Shown piece by piece: positions 18,145 through 27,818 of a DNA stretch of 64,000 bases; within the stretch, counting starts at the first letter, position 1, and each line of letters starts with the position of its first letter. The stretch comes from Sphingomonas glaciei (GTDB lineage: Bacteria; Pseudomonadota; Alphaproteobacteria; Sphingomonadales; Sphingomonadaceae): assembly GCF_023380025.1 (NCBI RefSeq), contig NZ_CP097253.1, positions 2,389,001-2,453,000 on the forward strand. The letters run 5' to 3'. Under the pieces are notes generated by a model. The model made no database searches and had not been told where the DNA came from. It was given only the letters and a program-made list of their open reading frames with translations. The position numbers were made by a program, and so were the translations under genes.

Positions 18145-18173
18145 GTGTCATCAGCCTGTAACCTGCCGGTCAC
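18145..18173 (+). promoter_or_regulatory. PHO box (PhoB operator) upstream of pstS
   Basis: GTGTCATCAGCCTGTAAC (18145-18162) fits the PhoB consensus of two direct TGTCA-type repeats, and a third half-site GGTCAC follows. The repeats TGTCAT (18146), TGTAAC (18157) and GGTCAC (18168) start exactly 11 bases apart, the helical spacing PhoB dimers need. The site lies 70-98 bases before the pstS ATG and just after phoR, so it should activate pstSCAB-phoU-phoB under phosphate starvation. Confidence 0.82.
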
Positions 18174-18242
18174 ATGGGCTGCGGGACGGCGGGGCAAGAG
18201 GCGCCGGACCGGGCGTATCCGCCCACTGGAGACAAGAAGACA

Positions 18243-19274
18243 ATGAGCAAGTTCTGGCTGGCAGTGCCGCTCGCGCTTGGGCTGAGCGCCTGCGGTGGCG
18301 GGTCCAACAATGCGGCTTCGCAGCTGAAGATCGTCGGTTCCTCGACGGTCTATCCCTTCACCACCGCGGTTGCCGAGGCCTTCCAGAAGGCCAATGCCGG
18401 GACCAGCGTGATCGTCGAATCGACCGGCACCGGCTCGGGCATCAAGCTCTTCTGCGAAGGCGTCGGGCAGAAGTTTCCCGACATGGTCAACGCCTCGCGC
18501 CAGATGAAGAAGAGCGAGTATGACGCCTGCGCCGCCGCCGGTGCCAAGCAGGTGGTCGAAGTGCCGATCGGGATTGACGGGCTGACCCTGATCGAATCGA
18601 ACAAGGCCGCGCCGCTCAAGGTCACGCTGGCCGACATCTATGCCGCGGTCGCCGCCAACCCCTATGGCAAGGGGCCGAACAAGGCGCAGACCTGGAAGGA
18701 CGTCAATCCGGCGCTTCCGGCGATCAAGATCCGCGTCATGGGCCCGCCGCCGACCAGCGGCACCCGCGACAGCTTTGCCGAACTGATGCTGACCAAGGGC
18801 TGCGAGAGCGATCCGGCGATGAAGGCGCTCAAGGCCAGCGACGAGGCGAAGCACAAGGACCTGTGCACCAAGGTGCGCGAGGACGGCGTGTTCGTCGAAG
18901 CGGGGGAGAACGACAATCTGCTGGTGCAGAAGGTCGAGGCCGATCCCGGAACCGTCGGCGTGCTGGGCTACAGTTTCCTCAGCGCGAACGCGGACAAGAT
19001 CCGGCCGGTCGAGATCAATGGCGTGCTGCCGAGCGAGGCGACGATCCAGGACCTGTCCTACCCGGGTGCGCGCCGGCTCTACATCTACGTCAAGGGCGAG
19101 CATGCGGCGGTGAAGCCCGCGATCAAGGGCTTCCTGGCGCAGTTCGCCAAGGAGTGGAGCACCGGCGGCCTGCTCGAGAAGCGCGGGCTGGTGCCGTTCA
19201 TCGGCGCGGACGCGCAGGCGGCCAATGCCGCCGCGACGAGCCTGACGCCGCTCGACGCGTCCAAGCTCAAGTAA
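18243..19274 (+). CDS. pstS: Phosphate ABC transporter substrate-binding lipoprotein PstS
   Basis: 343 residues. The N-terminus MSKFWLAVPLALGLSACGGG is a lipoprotein signal with lipobox LSAC, so the protein is anchored at the inner membrane or periplasmic face. The phosphate-binding loops are recognisable: LKIVGSSTVYPFTTAVAE, STGTGSGIKLFCEGVG, FPDMVNASRQMK and PPTSGTRDSFAELML. PstS binds phosphate and delivers it to PstCA. Start chosen at ATG 18243 because it opens the lipoprotein signal. Directly downstream of the PHO box. Confidence 0.95.
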   Translation: MSKFWLAVPLALGLSACGGGSNNAASQLKIVGSSTVYPFTTAVAEAFQKANAGTSVIVESTGTGSGIKLFCEGVGQKFPDMVNASRQMKKSEYDACAAAGAKQVVEVPIGIDGLTLIESNKAAPLKVTLADIYAAVAANPYGKGPNKAQTWKDVNPALPAIKIRVMGPPPTSGTRDSFAELMLTKGCESDPAMKALKASDEAKHKDLCTKVREDGVFVEAGENDNLLVQKVEADPGTVGVLGYSFLSANADKIRPVEINGVLPSEATIQDLSYPGARRLYIYVKGEHAAVKPAIKGFLAQFAKEWSTGGLLEKRGLVPFIGADAQAANAAATSLTPLDASKLK

Positions 19275-19295
19275 GCGGATCGGCGCACCACCGCC

Positions 19296-20690
19296 ATGAG
19301 CCTCGCTGTCGGCCTCCTGCTCGTCCTGTGCGTCGCCGCCGCCGCCTTTGTGCTTGCGCGCGGGCGGGCGACGGGGCTGCGTGTCGGCGGCGGGGCGGGG
19401 CGGCAGCGGCTCAACAGCCTGCCCTTCTACCATGGCGCCTACGCCTTCCTGTGGGCGGTGATCCCGGCGCTGCTGTTCCTTGCCGCCTGGGCGCCGATCC
19501 AGCAGGCGCTGATCACCGACGCAGTGATGTCGAGCCCGGCGGGGCAGGCGCTTCCGGACTTCGACCTCGCCCGCGATTCGATCCTGTCGGAGGCCCGCGC
19601 GGTGGCGAGCGGATCGTCCGACATCGCCTTCAATCCGCAGGCGCAGGCGCTGGTCCCGGTTTTCCAGGGAGCGACCACCCGTTTCTCGCTGATCGGCGGC
19701 GGGTTCGCGCTGCTGCTGGCGCTGGCCGGGGCGGGCTGGGCCTGGTCGCGGATCGGGATCGACCTCAGGGCCCGGGCCGGGGTCGAGAAATGGCTGATGG
19801 GGCTACTGGTCGCGGCCTCGATGATCGCGATCCTGACCACGTTCGGGATCGTCCTCTCGCTGTTGTTCGAGACCATGCGCTTCTTCCAGAAGGTGCCGGC
19901 GGCCGACTTCCTGTTCGGCACCAGCTGGTCACCGCAGGTCGCGATCCGGGCCGACCAGGCGGGCTCGTCGGGCGCGTTCGGCTCGGTGCCCCTGTTCTGG
20001 GGGACGGTGTTCATCGGCGCGATCATCGCCATGATCGTCGCGATTCCGCTGGGGCTGATGAGCGCGATCTTCCTGACGCAATATGCCCATGCGCGGATGC
20101 GCAAGGTGCTGAAGCCACTGCTGGAGATCCTCGCCGGCGTGCCTACGGTGGTCTACGGCTATTTCGCGGCGCTGACGGTGGCTCCGCTGGTCCGCGACCT
20201 CGGCCTCGGAATCGGGATCAGCAACGCGTCGAGCGAAAGCGCGCTGGCCGCGGGCCTGGTGATGGGCGTGATGATCATCCCGTTTGTCAGCTCGATGGCC
20301 GACGACAGCATTGCCGCGGTGCCGCAGGCGATGCGCGACGGTAGCCTGGCGCTGGGCGCCACCCGGTCCGAGACGATCCGCAAGGTGATCCTGCCCGCCG
20401 CGCTGCCCGGCGTGGTCGGCGGCGTCCTGCTGGCGGTCAGCCGGGCGATCGGCGAGACCATGATCGTGGTGATGGCGGCGGGCCTGTCCGCCAACCTCAC
20501 CGCCAACCCGTTCAACAGCGTCACCACCGTCACCACACAGATCGTCCAGCTGCTGACCGGCGACCAGGAGTTCGACAGCCCCAAGACGCTGGCCGCCTTC
20601 GCGCTGGGCCTGGTGCTGTTCCTGGTGACGCTCGTCCTCAACCTCATCGCGCTGCGGGTCGTCCGCAAGTATCGGGAAGCGTATGAATAA
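19296..20690 (+). CDS. pstC: Phosphate ABC transporter permease PstC
   Basis: 464-residue inner membrane permease. An extended N-terminal part with two or three helices (ALLFLAAWAPIQQALITDAV) precedes the binding-protein-dependent transport domain: FGSVPLFWGTVFIGAIIAMIVAIPLGLMSAIFL, then the EAA-type loop QAMRDGSLALGATRSETIRKVILPAALPGVVGG. The extended N-terminus is typical of the alphaproteobacterial PstC. It overlaps pstA by 8 bases, and follows pstS by 21 bases. Confidence 0.94.
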   Translation: MSLAVGLLLVLCVAAAAFVLARGRATGLRVGGGAGRQRLNSLPFYHGAYAFLWAVIPALLFLAAWAPIQQALITDAVMSSPAGQALPDFDLARDSILSEARAVASGSSDIAFNPQAQALVPVFQGATTRFSLIGGGFALLLALAGAGWAWSRIGIDLRARAGVEKWLMGLLVAASMIAILTTFGIVLSLLFETMRFFQKVPAADFLFGTSWSPQVAIRADQAGSSGAFGSVPLFWGTVFIGAIIAMIVAIPLGLMSAIFLTQYAHARMRKVLKPLLEILAGVPTVVYGYFAALTVAPLVRDLGLGIGISNASSESALAAGLVMGVMIIPFVSSMADDSIAAVPQAMRDGSLALGATRSETIRKVILPAALPGVVGGVLLAVSRAIGETMIVVMAAGLSANLTANPFNSVTTVTTQIVQLLTGDQEFDSPKTLAAFALGLVLFLVTLVLNLIALRVVRKYREAYE

Positions 20691-21576
20691 GCCGTCCAAC
20701 CGCTGGTCGAGCGAGGCGATGACCCGCCGGGTCGGCCGCCGCTACGCCGCCGAGCGCCGGTTCAAGGCGCTGGGACTGGTGGCGGTGCTGGTCAGCCTGG
20801 CCTTCCTCGCCTTCCTGCTGATCACGATGACCGTGCGCGGGATCGGCGGGTTCAGCGAAACCTTCCTCACCGCCAGCGATGCGACCGACCCGGCCGCGGT
20901 CGGGGTGTGGGGCGCGCTCAAAGGCTCGTTCCTGACCATCGCGGTGACGATGGCGCTGGCCTTTCCGGTCGGGGTGCTGGCGGCGGTCTATCTGGAGGAA
21001 TTCGCCAAGCGGAACCGCTGGAACGACTTCATTGAGGTCAGCATCAACAACCTCGCCGCGGTGCCGTCGATCATCTTCGGCCTGCTGGGGCTTGCGGTGT
21101 TCCTCAACACGCTGCAGCTGCCGCGCTCGGCCGCGCTGGTCGGGGGCCTGACGCTGGCGCTGATGACCATGCCGGTCATCGTCATCGCCGGGCGCAACGC
21201 GATCAAGGCGGTGCCGCCGTCGATCCGCGATGCGGCGCTGGGGGTCGGCGCGTCGAAGATGCAGGTGGTGTTCCACCATGTCCTGCCGCTTGCCCTGCCC
21301 GGGATCATGACCGGAACCATCATCGGGATGGCCCGTGCGCTGGGCGAGACTGCACCGCTGCTGATGATCGGGATGCGCGCCTTCATCGCCACGCCGCCGG
21401 GCGGGCTGGTCGATCCAGCCACCGTGCTTCCGGTGCAGATCTTCCTGTGGTCGGACGAGGTCGACCGCGCGTTCGTCGAGAAGACGAGCGCGGCGATCAT
21501 CGTCCTCCTGCTGTTCATGCTGCTGATGAACGGTCTCGCCATCTATCTTCGCAACCGCTTCGAGCGCCGCTGGTAA
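20683..21576 (+). CDS. pstA: Phosphate ABC transporter permease PstA
   Basis: 297 residues, six membrane segments. After a cytosolic N-terminus ([20 protein letters not shown]) and a first helix, the transport domain shows [33 protein letters not shown] and the EAA-loop [31 protein letters not shown]. The C-terminus ends in a basic RNRFERRW. PstA pairs with PstC to form the channel. Start overlaps the end of pstC, indicating coupling. Confidence 0.95.
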   Translation: MNKPSNRWSSEAMTRRVGRRYAAERRFKALGLVAVLVSLAFLAFLLITMTVRGIGGFSETFLTASDATDPAAVGVWGALKGSFLTIAVTMALAFPVGVLAAVYLEEFAKRNRWNDFIEVSINNLAAVPSIIFGLLGLAVFLNTLQLPRSAALVGGLTLALMTMPVIVIAGRNAIKAVPPSIRDAALGVGASKMQVVFHHVLPLALPGIMTGTIIGMARALGETAPLLMIGMRAFIATPPGGLVDPATVLPVQIFLWSDEVDRAFVEKTSAAIIVLLLFMLLMNGLAIYLRNRFERRW

Positions 21577-21587
21577 GGCCGCCTGAC

Positions 21588-22523
21588 ATGAACGACGAAA
21601 AAGAACCCCTTCTGACCAATTCGACGGTGCCGTTTCCGTCGACCGCGATCGCGCGCGAAGCAGCGGAAAAGGACGTGCTGGCGCCGGACCTGCGGCCCGA
21701 AGTGCCGACCCCGACTGCGACCGAAGGCGGACGGACGATTGTCCCGGGCGATGCCGACATCGCCACGACGCCGAAGATGCGCGCGGAGGACGTGCGGGTG
21801 TTCTACGGCGAGAAGGAAGCGCTGAAGGGCGTGTCGATCGAGGTCCACGACGACAAGGTGACCGCCTTCATCGGTCCGTCGGGCTGCGGCAAGTCGACCT
21901 TCCTGCGCTGCCTCAACCGGATGAACGACACCATCGCGGGCGCGCGGGTGACCGGCACGATCACGCTCGACGGCGAGGACATCACCGCGCCCGAGATGGA
22001 CGTGGTGCAGCTGCGGGCGCGGGTCGGCATGGTGTTCCAGAAGCCCAACCCGTTTCCCAAGTCCATCTTCGAGAATGTCGCCTACGGCCCGCGCATCCAC
22101 GGGCTGGCCGACAACAAGGACGAGTTGGAGGCGATCGTCGAGAAGAGCCTGCGCCGCGCGGGCCTGTGGGACGAGGTCAAGGACCGGCTGACCGAGAGCG
22201 GGACCGCCTTGTCGGGCGGGCAGCAGCAGCGGCTGTGCATCGCGCGGGCGATCGCGGTCGATCCGGAAGTCATCCTGATGGACGAGCCCTGCTCGGCGCT
22301 GGACCCGATCGCGACCGCCAAGATCGAGGAGCTGATTCACGAGCTGCGCGGGCGCTATGCGATCGCGATCGTCACCCACAACATGCAGCAGGCGGCGCGG
22401 GTCAGCCAGCGGACCGCCTTTTTCCACCTTGGTGAGCTGATCGAATATGGCAAGACCAAGGAGATCTTCACCAACCCGCGCGAGCAGCGCACCCAGGATT
22501 ATATCACCGGCCGCTACGGCTGA
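21588..22523 (+). CDS. pstB: Phosphate ABC transporter ATP-binding protein PstB
   Basis: 311-residue ATPase. Walker A is [10 protein letters not shown]-loop VFQKPNPFP, signature LSGGQQQRL, Walker B VILMDEP with the [16 protein letters not shown]-loop, and switch His in IVTHNMQQA. It carries an unusual about 55-residue unstructured N-terminal extension (Pro/Thr/Glu-rich) before [18 protein letters not shown]; an internal ATG before this segment would give a standard PstB, but the first ATG follows pstA by 11 bases. Energises PstCA. Confidence 0.95.
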   Translation: MNDEKEPLLTNSTVPFPSTAIAREAAEKDVLAPDLRPEVPTPTATEGGRTIVPGDADIATTPKMRAEDVRVFYGEKEALKGVSIEVHDDKVTAFIGPSGCGKSTFLRCLNRMNDTIAGARVTGTITLDGEDITAPEMDVVQLRARVGMVFQKPNPFPKSIFENVAYGPRIHGLADNKDELEAIVEKSLRRAGLWDEVKDRLTESGTALSGGQQQRLCIARAIAVDPEVILMDEPCSALDPIATAKIEELIHELRGRYAIAIVTHNMQQAARVSQRTAFFHLGELIEYGKTKEIFTNPREQRTQDYITGRYG

Positions 22524-22537
22524 GAGGGACGGTATAC

Positions 22538-23233
22538 GTGGCTAGCCAAGGACATACGCTCAAGGCGTTCGACGAGGATCTCGACCGGCTGCGCGCGCTC
22601 ATCACCGAGATGGGCGGGCGGGCCGAGCATGCCATCATCGAGGCGATGCGCTGCCTTTCAGAACGCGACGGAGACGCCGCGATCAAGGTCATCGAGGATG
22701 ACAAGAAGATCGACGAGCTGGAGGCCGAGACCGAGCGCCGGGTGATCCAGCTGATTGCGCTTCGCGCGCCGATGGCCGGCGACCTGCGCGACGTGGTCGC
22801 GGCGCTCAAGATCTCGGGCGTGGTCGAGCGGATCGGCGATTATGCCAAGAACATCGCCAAGCGCGTGCCCGTGCTGGAAGGCGCGAACAAGATCGAGCCG
22901 CTGTCGCTGCTGCCCGAAATGGCGCGGATCGCGGTCGGCATGGTGCACGACGTCCTGAACGCCTTCGTCCAGCGCGATGCCAAGGCGGCGCTCCAGGTGT
23001 GCGAGCGCGACAAGGCGGTCGACGATTTCTACGACAGCATCTTCCGCACGCTGCTCACCCACATGATGGAAAACCCTCACAACATCGGCCAGGCGGCGCA
23101 CCTGCTGTTCGTCGCCAAGAACCTCGAGCGGGTCGGCGACCACGCCACCAACATTGCCGAGATGGTCTATTACGCCGCGACCGGGCAGCAGATGGCCGAT
23201 CGCGTGAAGGGTGCCGAGGCGGTGTCGCTCTGA
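22538..23233 (+). CDS. phoU: Phosphate signalling complex protein PhoU
   Basis: 231-residue all-helical protein, GTG start with GAGAGGGA before it. Two PhoU repeats each show the metal-binding E/D-x-x-x-D pattern: VVERIGDYAKNIAKR and NLERVGDHATNIAEM. PhoU links PstSCAB transport state to PhoR, keeping it in phosphatase mode when phosphate is ample. Its stop shares one base with the phoB start (TGATG). Confidence 0.95.
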   Translation: MASQGHTLKAFDEDLDRLRALITEMGGRAEHAIIEAMRCLSERDGDAAIKVIEDDKKIDELEAETERRVIQLIALRAPMAGDLRDVVAALKISGVVERIGDYAKNIAKRVPVLEGANKIEPLSLLPEMARIAVGMVHDVLNAFVQRDAKAALQVCERDKAVDDFYDSIFRTLLTHMMENPHNIGQAAHLLFVAKNLERVGDHATNIAEMVYYAATGQQMADRVKGAEAVSL

Positions 23234-23925
23234 TGGCCTCGCGCGGCCGCCTCCTGCTGGTCGAGGATGATCGCTCGCTGGCCGAGCTGATCACCTTTCA
23301 TTTCGAGCGCGAAGGCTATGTCGTGGAGCGCACCGGGGACGGCGAGGAAGCGCTGATCCTGGCCGAGGAGATCCGCCCGGACCTGATGGTCCTCGACTGG
23401 ATGATCGAGGGGATCAGCGGGATCGAGGTGTGCCGGCGGCTGCGGCGGCGGCCGAGCACCGCCAACCTGCCGATCCTGATGCTGACCGCGCGCGGCGAGG
23501 AGGACGACCGCGTCCGCGGGCTCGAGACCGGCGCCGACGATTACATCACCAAGCCCTTCAGCCCCAAGGAGCTGGTGGCGCGCGCCGCCGCGGTGCTTCG
23601 CCGGGTGCGTCCGGCGTTGGCGGCCGAGACGCTGGACTATGCCGGGCTGGAGATGGACCTCACCGCCCACCGGGTGAAGCGCGAGGGCAAGACGCTGTCG
23701 CTGGGGCCGACCGAATATCGTCTGTTGCGGCACTTCCTGGAGAATGCCGGGCGGGTGTTCTCGCGCCAGCAGCTCCTGGAGACGGTGTGGCCGCACAGCG
23801 AGGAGATCGAGCTTCGCACGGTCGACGTCCACATCCGCCGCCTGCGGCTGGCGCTGGGCGAGCCCGACCTGATCCGCACGGTGCGCAGCGCCGGCTATGC
23901 GCTGGATGCCGAAGGCTCCGCCTGA
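23233..23925 (+). CDS. phoB: Phosphate regulon response regulator PhoB
   Basis: 230-residue OmpR-family regulator. Receiver: LLLVEDDRSLAELITFHFE, DLMVLDWMIEG (phospho-Asp), MLTARGEEDD, YITKPFSPKELVAR. C-terminal winged helix: LSLGPTEYRLLRHFLENAGRVFSRQQLLETVWP and ELRTVDVHIRRLRLAL, the PhoB recognition helix pattern. It would bind the PHO box before pstS and thereby its own operon. Coupled to phoU by TGATG. Confidence 0.95.
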   Translation: MASRGRLLLVEDDRSLAELITFHFEREGYVVERTGDGEEALILAEEIRPDLMVLDWMIEGISGIEVCRRLRRRPSTANLPILMLTARGEEDDRVRGLETGADDYITKPFSPKELVARAAAVLRRVRPALAAETLDYAGLEMDLTAHRVKREGKTLSLGPTEYRLLRHFLENAGRVFSRQQLLETVWPHSEEIELRTVDVHIRRLRLALGEPDLIRTVRSAGYALDAEGSA

Positions 23926-23928
23926 GCC

Positions 23929-24258
23929 TTATGCCGCGATCAGCGCGACCAGGCTGGCGGTGATGCTGAGCAGGACGGCAATGACGATCAGCGCGACGCG
24001 GGTGCCGCGCGCCTTGGCACTGGCCACTGCGGTCTCATCCAGCCAGTAGCGCCCGGCGCCGGCCGAGCGGACCTGCCCGCGCTTGATCAGCCCCGCGAGG
24101 AGCTTGTCGGTGCCCTTGGCCGACAGATCGAGCGGGATGGCGGTGCGCGCGCTGGTTGCCCCGCCTTTCCTCAGCGGACCGGTGATGTGGGTGTCGGTCA
24201 GCGCCTGCTGCTGCGCGGCGGCGGCGATCAGGGCGGCGTTGATAGCGGGATTGACCAT
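23929..24258 (-). CDS. Hypothetical protein, C-terminal membrane helix
   Basis: 109 residues, convergent with phoB (stops four bases apart). The N-terminal about 70 residues look like a small helical or winged-helix-like domain (GTDKLLAGLIKRGQVRSAGAGRYWLDETA), and the C-terminus is one hydrophobic helix (VALIVIAVLLSITASLVALIAA). No family is recognised with certainty. Amino acid composition and a clean ATG support a real gene. Confidence 0.6.
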   Translation of the reverse strand: MVNPAINAALIAAAAQQQALTDTHITGPLRKGGATSARTAIPLDLSAKGTDKLLAGLIKRGQVRSAGAGRYWLDETAVASAKARGTRVALIVIAVLLSITASLVALIAA

Positions 24259-24332
24259 CGCGCGATCCTAACGGAACCGCGCGCCTCTCCCAAGCGATTC
24301 AGGCACGAAACGATCTTCAGGAGCAAGACGCC

Positions 24333-25244
24333 ATGGCCGCTCGTCCCAGCTGGCGCGGACAGATCCGCCTCGCACTCGTCTCGATCCCGGTCGAGATCTT
24401 TCCCGCGTCCAAATCGGGCGCGAGTATCTCCTTTCACCAGATCCACGAGCCGAGCGGCAAGCGCATCAAGTATGAAAAGGTCGCGCCGGGTGTGGGTCCG
24501 GTCAGCGCCGACGACATCGTGAAAGGGTTCGAGATTTCGAAGGGCGAATATGTCCTGCTCGAGCCCGAGGAGATCGAAAGCGTCAAGCTGGAGAGCCGCA
24601 AGACGCTGGAGCTGGCGCAGTTCGTCGATGCCGACGAGATCGACGCGTTGTATTACGAGAAGCCCTATTTCGTGGTCCCGGCGGACGACTTGGCGGAAGA
24701 AGCGTTCATCGTCCTGCGCGAGGCGCTTCGACGGGCCCGCAAGGTTGGAATCGGGCAACTGGCGATGCGCGGGCAGGAATATGTCGTCGCGATCAAGCCG
24801 TGCGGGCGCGGGATCCTGATGGAGACGCTGCGCTATGCCGACGAGCTCAACAAGGCGTCGAGCTATTTCCGCGATATCGAGGATGCCGAGCCCGACGCCG
24901 ACCTACTCGAGCTGGCGACCTCGCTGATCGACAAGAAGACCGGCAAGTTCGACGCCGGCGAGTTCCACAATCGCTATGTCGACGCGCTGAAGGGGCTGAT
25001 CGAGGAGAAGCGCAAGAAGAAGGGCGGCGGGCTGGTCATCCAGGATGCCGGCGACAAGGAGCCGCCTAAGAAGAGCAATGTGGTCGACCTGATGGCGGCG
25101 CTGAAGAAGAGCCTGGGCGAGAGCAACGACAATGACGGCGGCGCCGCCCCGCCCAAGAAACCGGCGGCGAAAAAGACCGCGGCCAAGGCGGCGCCGGCGC
25201 GCAAGCCCGCCACCCCGCGCAAGGCGGCCGGGGGCAAGAGGTAG
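24333..25244 (+). CDS. ku: Ku protein, non-homologous end joining
   Basis: 303-residue bacterial Ku. The N-terminus WRGQIRLALVSIPVEIFPA and FHQIHEPSGKRIKYEKVAPG are diagnostic; GFEISKGEYVLLEPEEIE and the YEKPYFVVPADD segment complete the core beta-barrel that encircles DNA ends. The C-terminus from residue about 260 is a Lys/Ala/Pro-rich tail (KKPAAKKTAAKAAPARKPA), which in other bacterial Ku proteins aids DNA binding and ligase recruitment. Six bases separate it from ligD, so the two form an operon. RBS CAGGAG precedes the ATG. Confidence 0.96.
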   Translation: MAARPSWRGQIRLALVSIPVEIFPASKSGASISFHQIHEPSGKRIKYEKVAPGVGPVSADDIVKGFEISKGEYVLLEPEEIESVKLESRKTLELAQFVDADEIDALYYEKPYFVVPADDLAEEAFIVLREALRRARKVGIGQLAMRGQEYVVAIKPCGRGILMETLRYADELNKASSYFRDIEDAEPDADLLELATSLIDKKTGKFDAGEFHNRYVDALKGLIEEKRKKKGGGLVIQDAGDKEPPKKSNVVDLMAALKKSLGESNDNDGGAAPPKKPAAKKTAAKAAPARKPATPRKAAGGKR

Positions 25245-25250
25245 GCCGCC

Positions 25251-27785
25251 ATGGCCCGCGCTACGACCCGCAAGCCCGCCCCCAAGGGTCTCGATATCGA
25301 GACCTACAATGCCAAGCGCGACTTTGCGAAGACGGGGGAGCCCAAGGGGCGCAAGCTCAAGGGCAAGGGCGACAGCTTCGTCGTCCAGAAGCATGACGCG
25401 AGCCGGCTGCACTGGGACTTCCGGCTGGAGCTGGACGGGGTGCTGAAGAGCTGGGCGGTACCCAAGGGGCCGAGCCTCGATCCGGCGGTAAACCGGCTGG
25501 CGATGCGGACCGAGGACCATCCGCTCGACTATGGGACGTTCGAAGGGATCATTCCGGCCGGCGAATATGGCGGCGGTACGGTGATGCTGTGGGATCGCGG
25601 GCAGTGGATCCCGCACCCCGACAAGGACCCGCGCAAGACGCTGGAGGAGGGTCATCTGCACTTCACGCTCGAGGGCGAGCGGATGAAAGGCGAGTGGGTG
25701 ATGTTCCGGATGAAGGGGAAACCCGGCGAGAAGGGCGAGGCCTGGATGCTGAAAAAGGTCACCGACGAGGCGGCCGCTCCGGACGAGGGCGAGGCGCTGG
25801 TCGAGCAGTGCCTGACCAGCGTCGACAGCGGGCGCAGCATGGCCGAGATCGCCGCCGGCGAGGACGTGTGGGAGTCGAACCGGCGGGGGAAGAATGGCGG
25901 GCGGACCAAGCGCAAGGTGACGCCGCCGCCGCCCGCTTTCCTGGACCCGCAGCTGGCGACGCTGGCCGACCATCCGCCCACCGGCAGCGGGTGGATCCAC
26001 GAGTATAAATATGACGGCTATCGGCTGCTGCTGAGCACCGGCGAGGGCGCGGCGGTGGCGTGGACCCGCAACGGCAAGGACTGGAGCGACTTCTTCGGCG
26101 AGCTGACCGAGGCGGCGGCGGCGAGTCTTCCGGCCGGGTGCCTGATCGACGGCGAGGCGGTGGCGCTGGACGCCGCGGGCAAGCCCAATTTCGGCATGCT
26201 GCAGGCGACGGTGAAGGGCGGCAAGGGGCAGGAGCGGCCCGACCTCGCCTTCTACGCCTTCGACCTGCTGGTCGATCGCGGGGAGGATATCCGCAAGCTC
26301 ACCAACCTAGAGCGCAAGGCGCGGCTGGCGGCGCTGATGAAGGGGGTGCCTGGGCCGCTCATCTATGGCGACCATGTGGTCGGCAAGGGCGAGCAATTGT
26401 TCGAGAAGATCTGCGCCGATGGGGGCGAAGGGATCATTTCGAAAAAGGCCGATGCGCCGTATCGAGGTGTCAGGACCAAATGCTGGCTGAAAGTGAAGTG
26501 CATTGCCCGGCAGGAGTTCGTGATCGTCGGCTGGCAGGCGAGCGACAAGCGGCGCGGATTCCGCTCGCTGCACCTTGGCGTGAACCAGGACGGCACGCTG
26601 CGCTATGTCGGCAAGGTCGGAACCGGGTTCGACAGCGCGACGCTGGAAATCCTGTCCGAGCGGATGGCGCCGCTGAAGCTGGACAAGTCGCCGCTGGAGG
26701 TGCCGCGGACGGCGTTGCGCGGATCGACGTGGATCAAGCCCGAACTGGTGGCGGAGATCGCCTATACCGAGTTCACCAGCGACGGCATCCTGCGGCATCC
26801 AAGCTTCCTGGGGCTGCGCGAGGACAAGTCCGCGAAGCAGGTGGTGCTGGAAACGCCCGAGCCGGTGGCGGCGCCGGCCCGCAAGGGCGGAAAGGCGACC
26901 AAGCTGTGCACCGCCGCCGACTTCCAGCTGCGCCTGACCAGCCCGGAAAAGGTGATCTTTCCCGAGGATGGACTGACCAAGGGCGAACTGGCCGACTATT
27001 ATGCGGCGGTGGCGGACCTGCTGCTGATCGACTTGGCCAAGCGGCCGATGACGCTGATCCGCTGTCCGTCGGGACGGGCCAAGAAGTGCTTTTTCCAAAA
27101 GCATGACACCGGGTCGATGGGCGAGCATGTGCTCCGCATTCCGGTCACCGAGGGCGCGGGCACGACGGAAGAGGATTATCTCTACGTCGAGGAGGCGGTC
27201 GGGGCGCTGGAATGTGTTCAGATGAACACGATTGAGTTTCATGGCTGGGGGAGCCGGATCGATCCGCTGGAGAAGCCCGACCGGCTGGTGTTCGACCTCG
27301 ATCCCGACGAGGGGCTTGGGTTCGAGCGGGTGAAGACGGCGGCGGTGCGGCTGCGCGAGTTGCTGGCCGATCTGGGGCTGGAGACGTTCCCGCTGTTGTC
27401 GGGCGGCAAGGGAATCCACGTCATCGCCCCGCTCGATCAGGAGGCGGAATGGCCGGGGGTCAAGAGCTTTGCCGAGCGGTTCAGCCGCGCGATCTCGGAG
27501 GCCGAACCGGAAACGTTCACCGCGAACATCCGAAAGAACCAACGCAAGGGACGCATCTTCCTCGACTGGCTGCGCAATCAGCGCGGCGCGACCGCGGTGA
27601 TGCCTTATTCGGCCCGCGCCCGCGAAGGAGCGCCGGTGGCTGCGCCGGTGTCGTGGGAGGAACTGGACGGGATCGAGGGAGCGAACCGCTTCACCATCCG
27701 CGACGCCGCACTGCTGCTGGAGCGGGCGGGGAGCAAGGGACTGAAGGGCTGGGGCCAGTCGAAGCAGGGTCTGCCCACGGTGTGA
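25251..27785 (+). CDS. ligD: ATP-dependent DNA ligase D, three-domain NHEJ enzyme
   Basis: 844 residues in the order 3'-phosphoesterase, ligase, polymerase (the Pseudomonas-type order). PE: FVVQKHDASRLHWDFRLELDG and ILPAGEYGGGTV-like IIPAGEYGGGTVMLWD near residues 45-110. LIG: adenylated Lys of EYKYDGYR at residue about 253, then GEAVALD, GEGIISKKADAPYR and WLKVKC. POL: DLDPDEGLGFE catalytic acidic pair near 685, SGGKGIHVIAPL, and a terminal ALLLERAGSKGLKGWG. With Ku it repairs double-strand breaks without a homologue, mainly in stationary phase. Confidence 0.96.
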   Translation: MARATTRKPAPKGLDIETYNAKRDFAKTGEPKGRKLKGKGDSFVVQKHDASRLHWDFRLELDGVLKSWAVPKGPSLDPAVNRLAMRTEDHPLDYGTFEGIIPAGEYGGGTVMLWDRGQWIPHPDKDPRKTLEEGHLHFTLEGERMKGEWVMFRMKGKPGEKGEAWMLKKVTDEAAAPDEGEALVEQCLTSVDSGRSMAEIAAGEDVWESNRRGKNGGRTKRKVTPPPPAFLDPQLATLADHPPTGSGWIHEYKYDGYRLLLSTGEGAAVAWTRNGKDWSDFFGELTEAAAASLPAGCLIDGEAVALDAAGKPNFGMLQATVKGGKGQERPDLAFYAFDLLVDRGEDIRKLTNLERKARLAALMKGVPGPLIYGDHVVGKGEQLFEKICADGGEGIISKKADAPYRGVRTKCWLKVKCIARQEFVIVGWQASDKRRGFRSLHLGVNQDGTLRYVGKVGTGFDSATLEILSERMAPLKLDKSPLEVPRTALRGSTWIKPELVAEIAYTEFTSDGILRHPSFLGLREDKSAKQVVLETPEPVAAPARKGGKATKLCTAADFQLRLTSPEKVIFPEDGLTKGELADYYAAVADLLLIDLAKRPMTLIRCPSGRAKKCFFQKHDTGSMGEHVLRIPVTEGAGTTEEDYLYVEEAVGALECVQMNTIEFHGWGSRIDPLEKPDRLVFDLDPDEGLGFERVKTAAVRLRELLADLGLETFPLLSGGKGIHVIAPLDQEAEWPGVKSFAERFSRAISEAEPETFTANIRKNQRKGRIFLDWLRNQRGATAVMPYSARAREGAPVAAPVSWEELDGIEGANRFTIRDAALLLERAGSKGLKGWGQSKQGLPTV

Positions 27786-27818
27786 GCCGATCGTAATGCA
27801 CGGTGACCCCTTGCGGCC

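Noticed and set aside
24228-24758. Minus-strand frame over the start of ku
   Set aside because: Antisense shadow; the plus strand has the full Ku domain.
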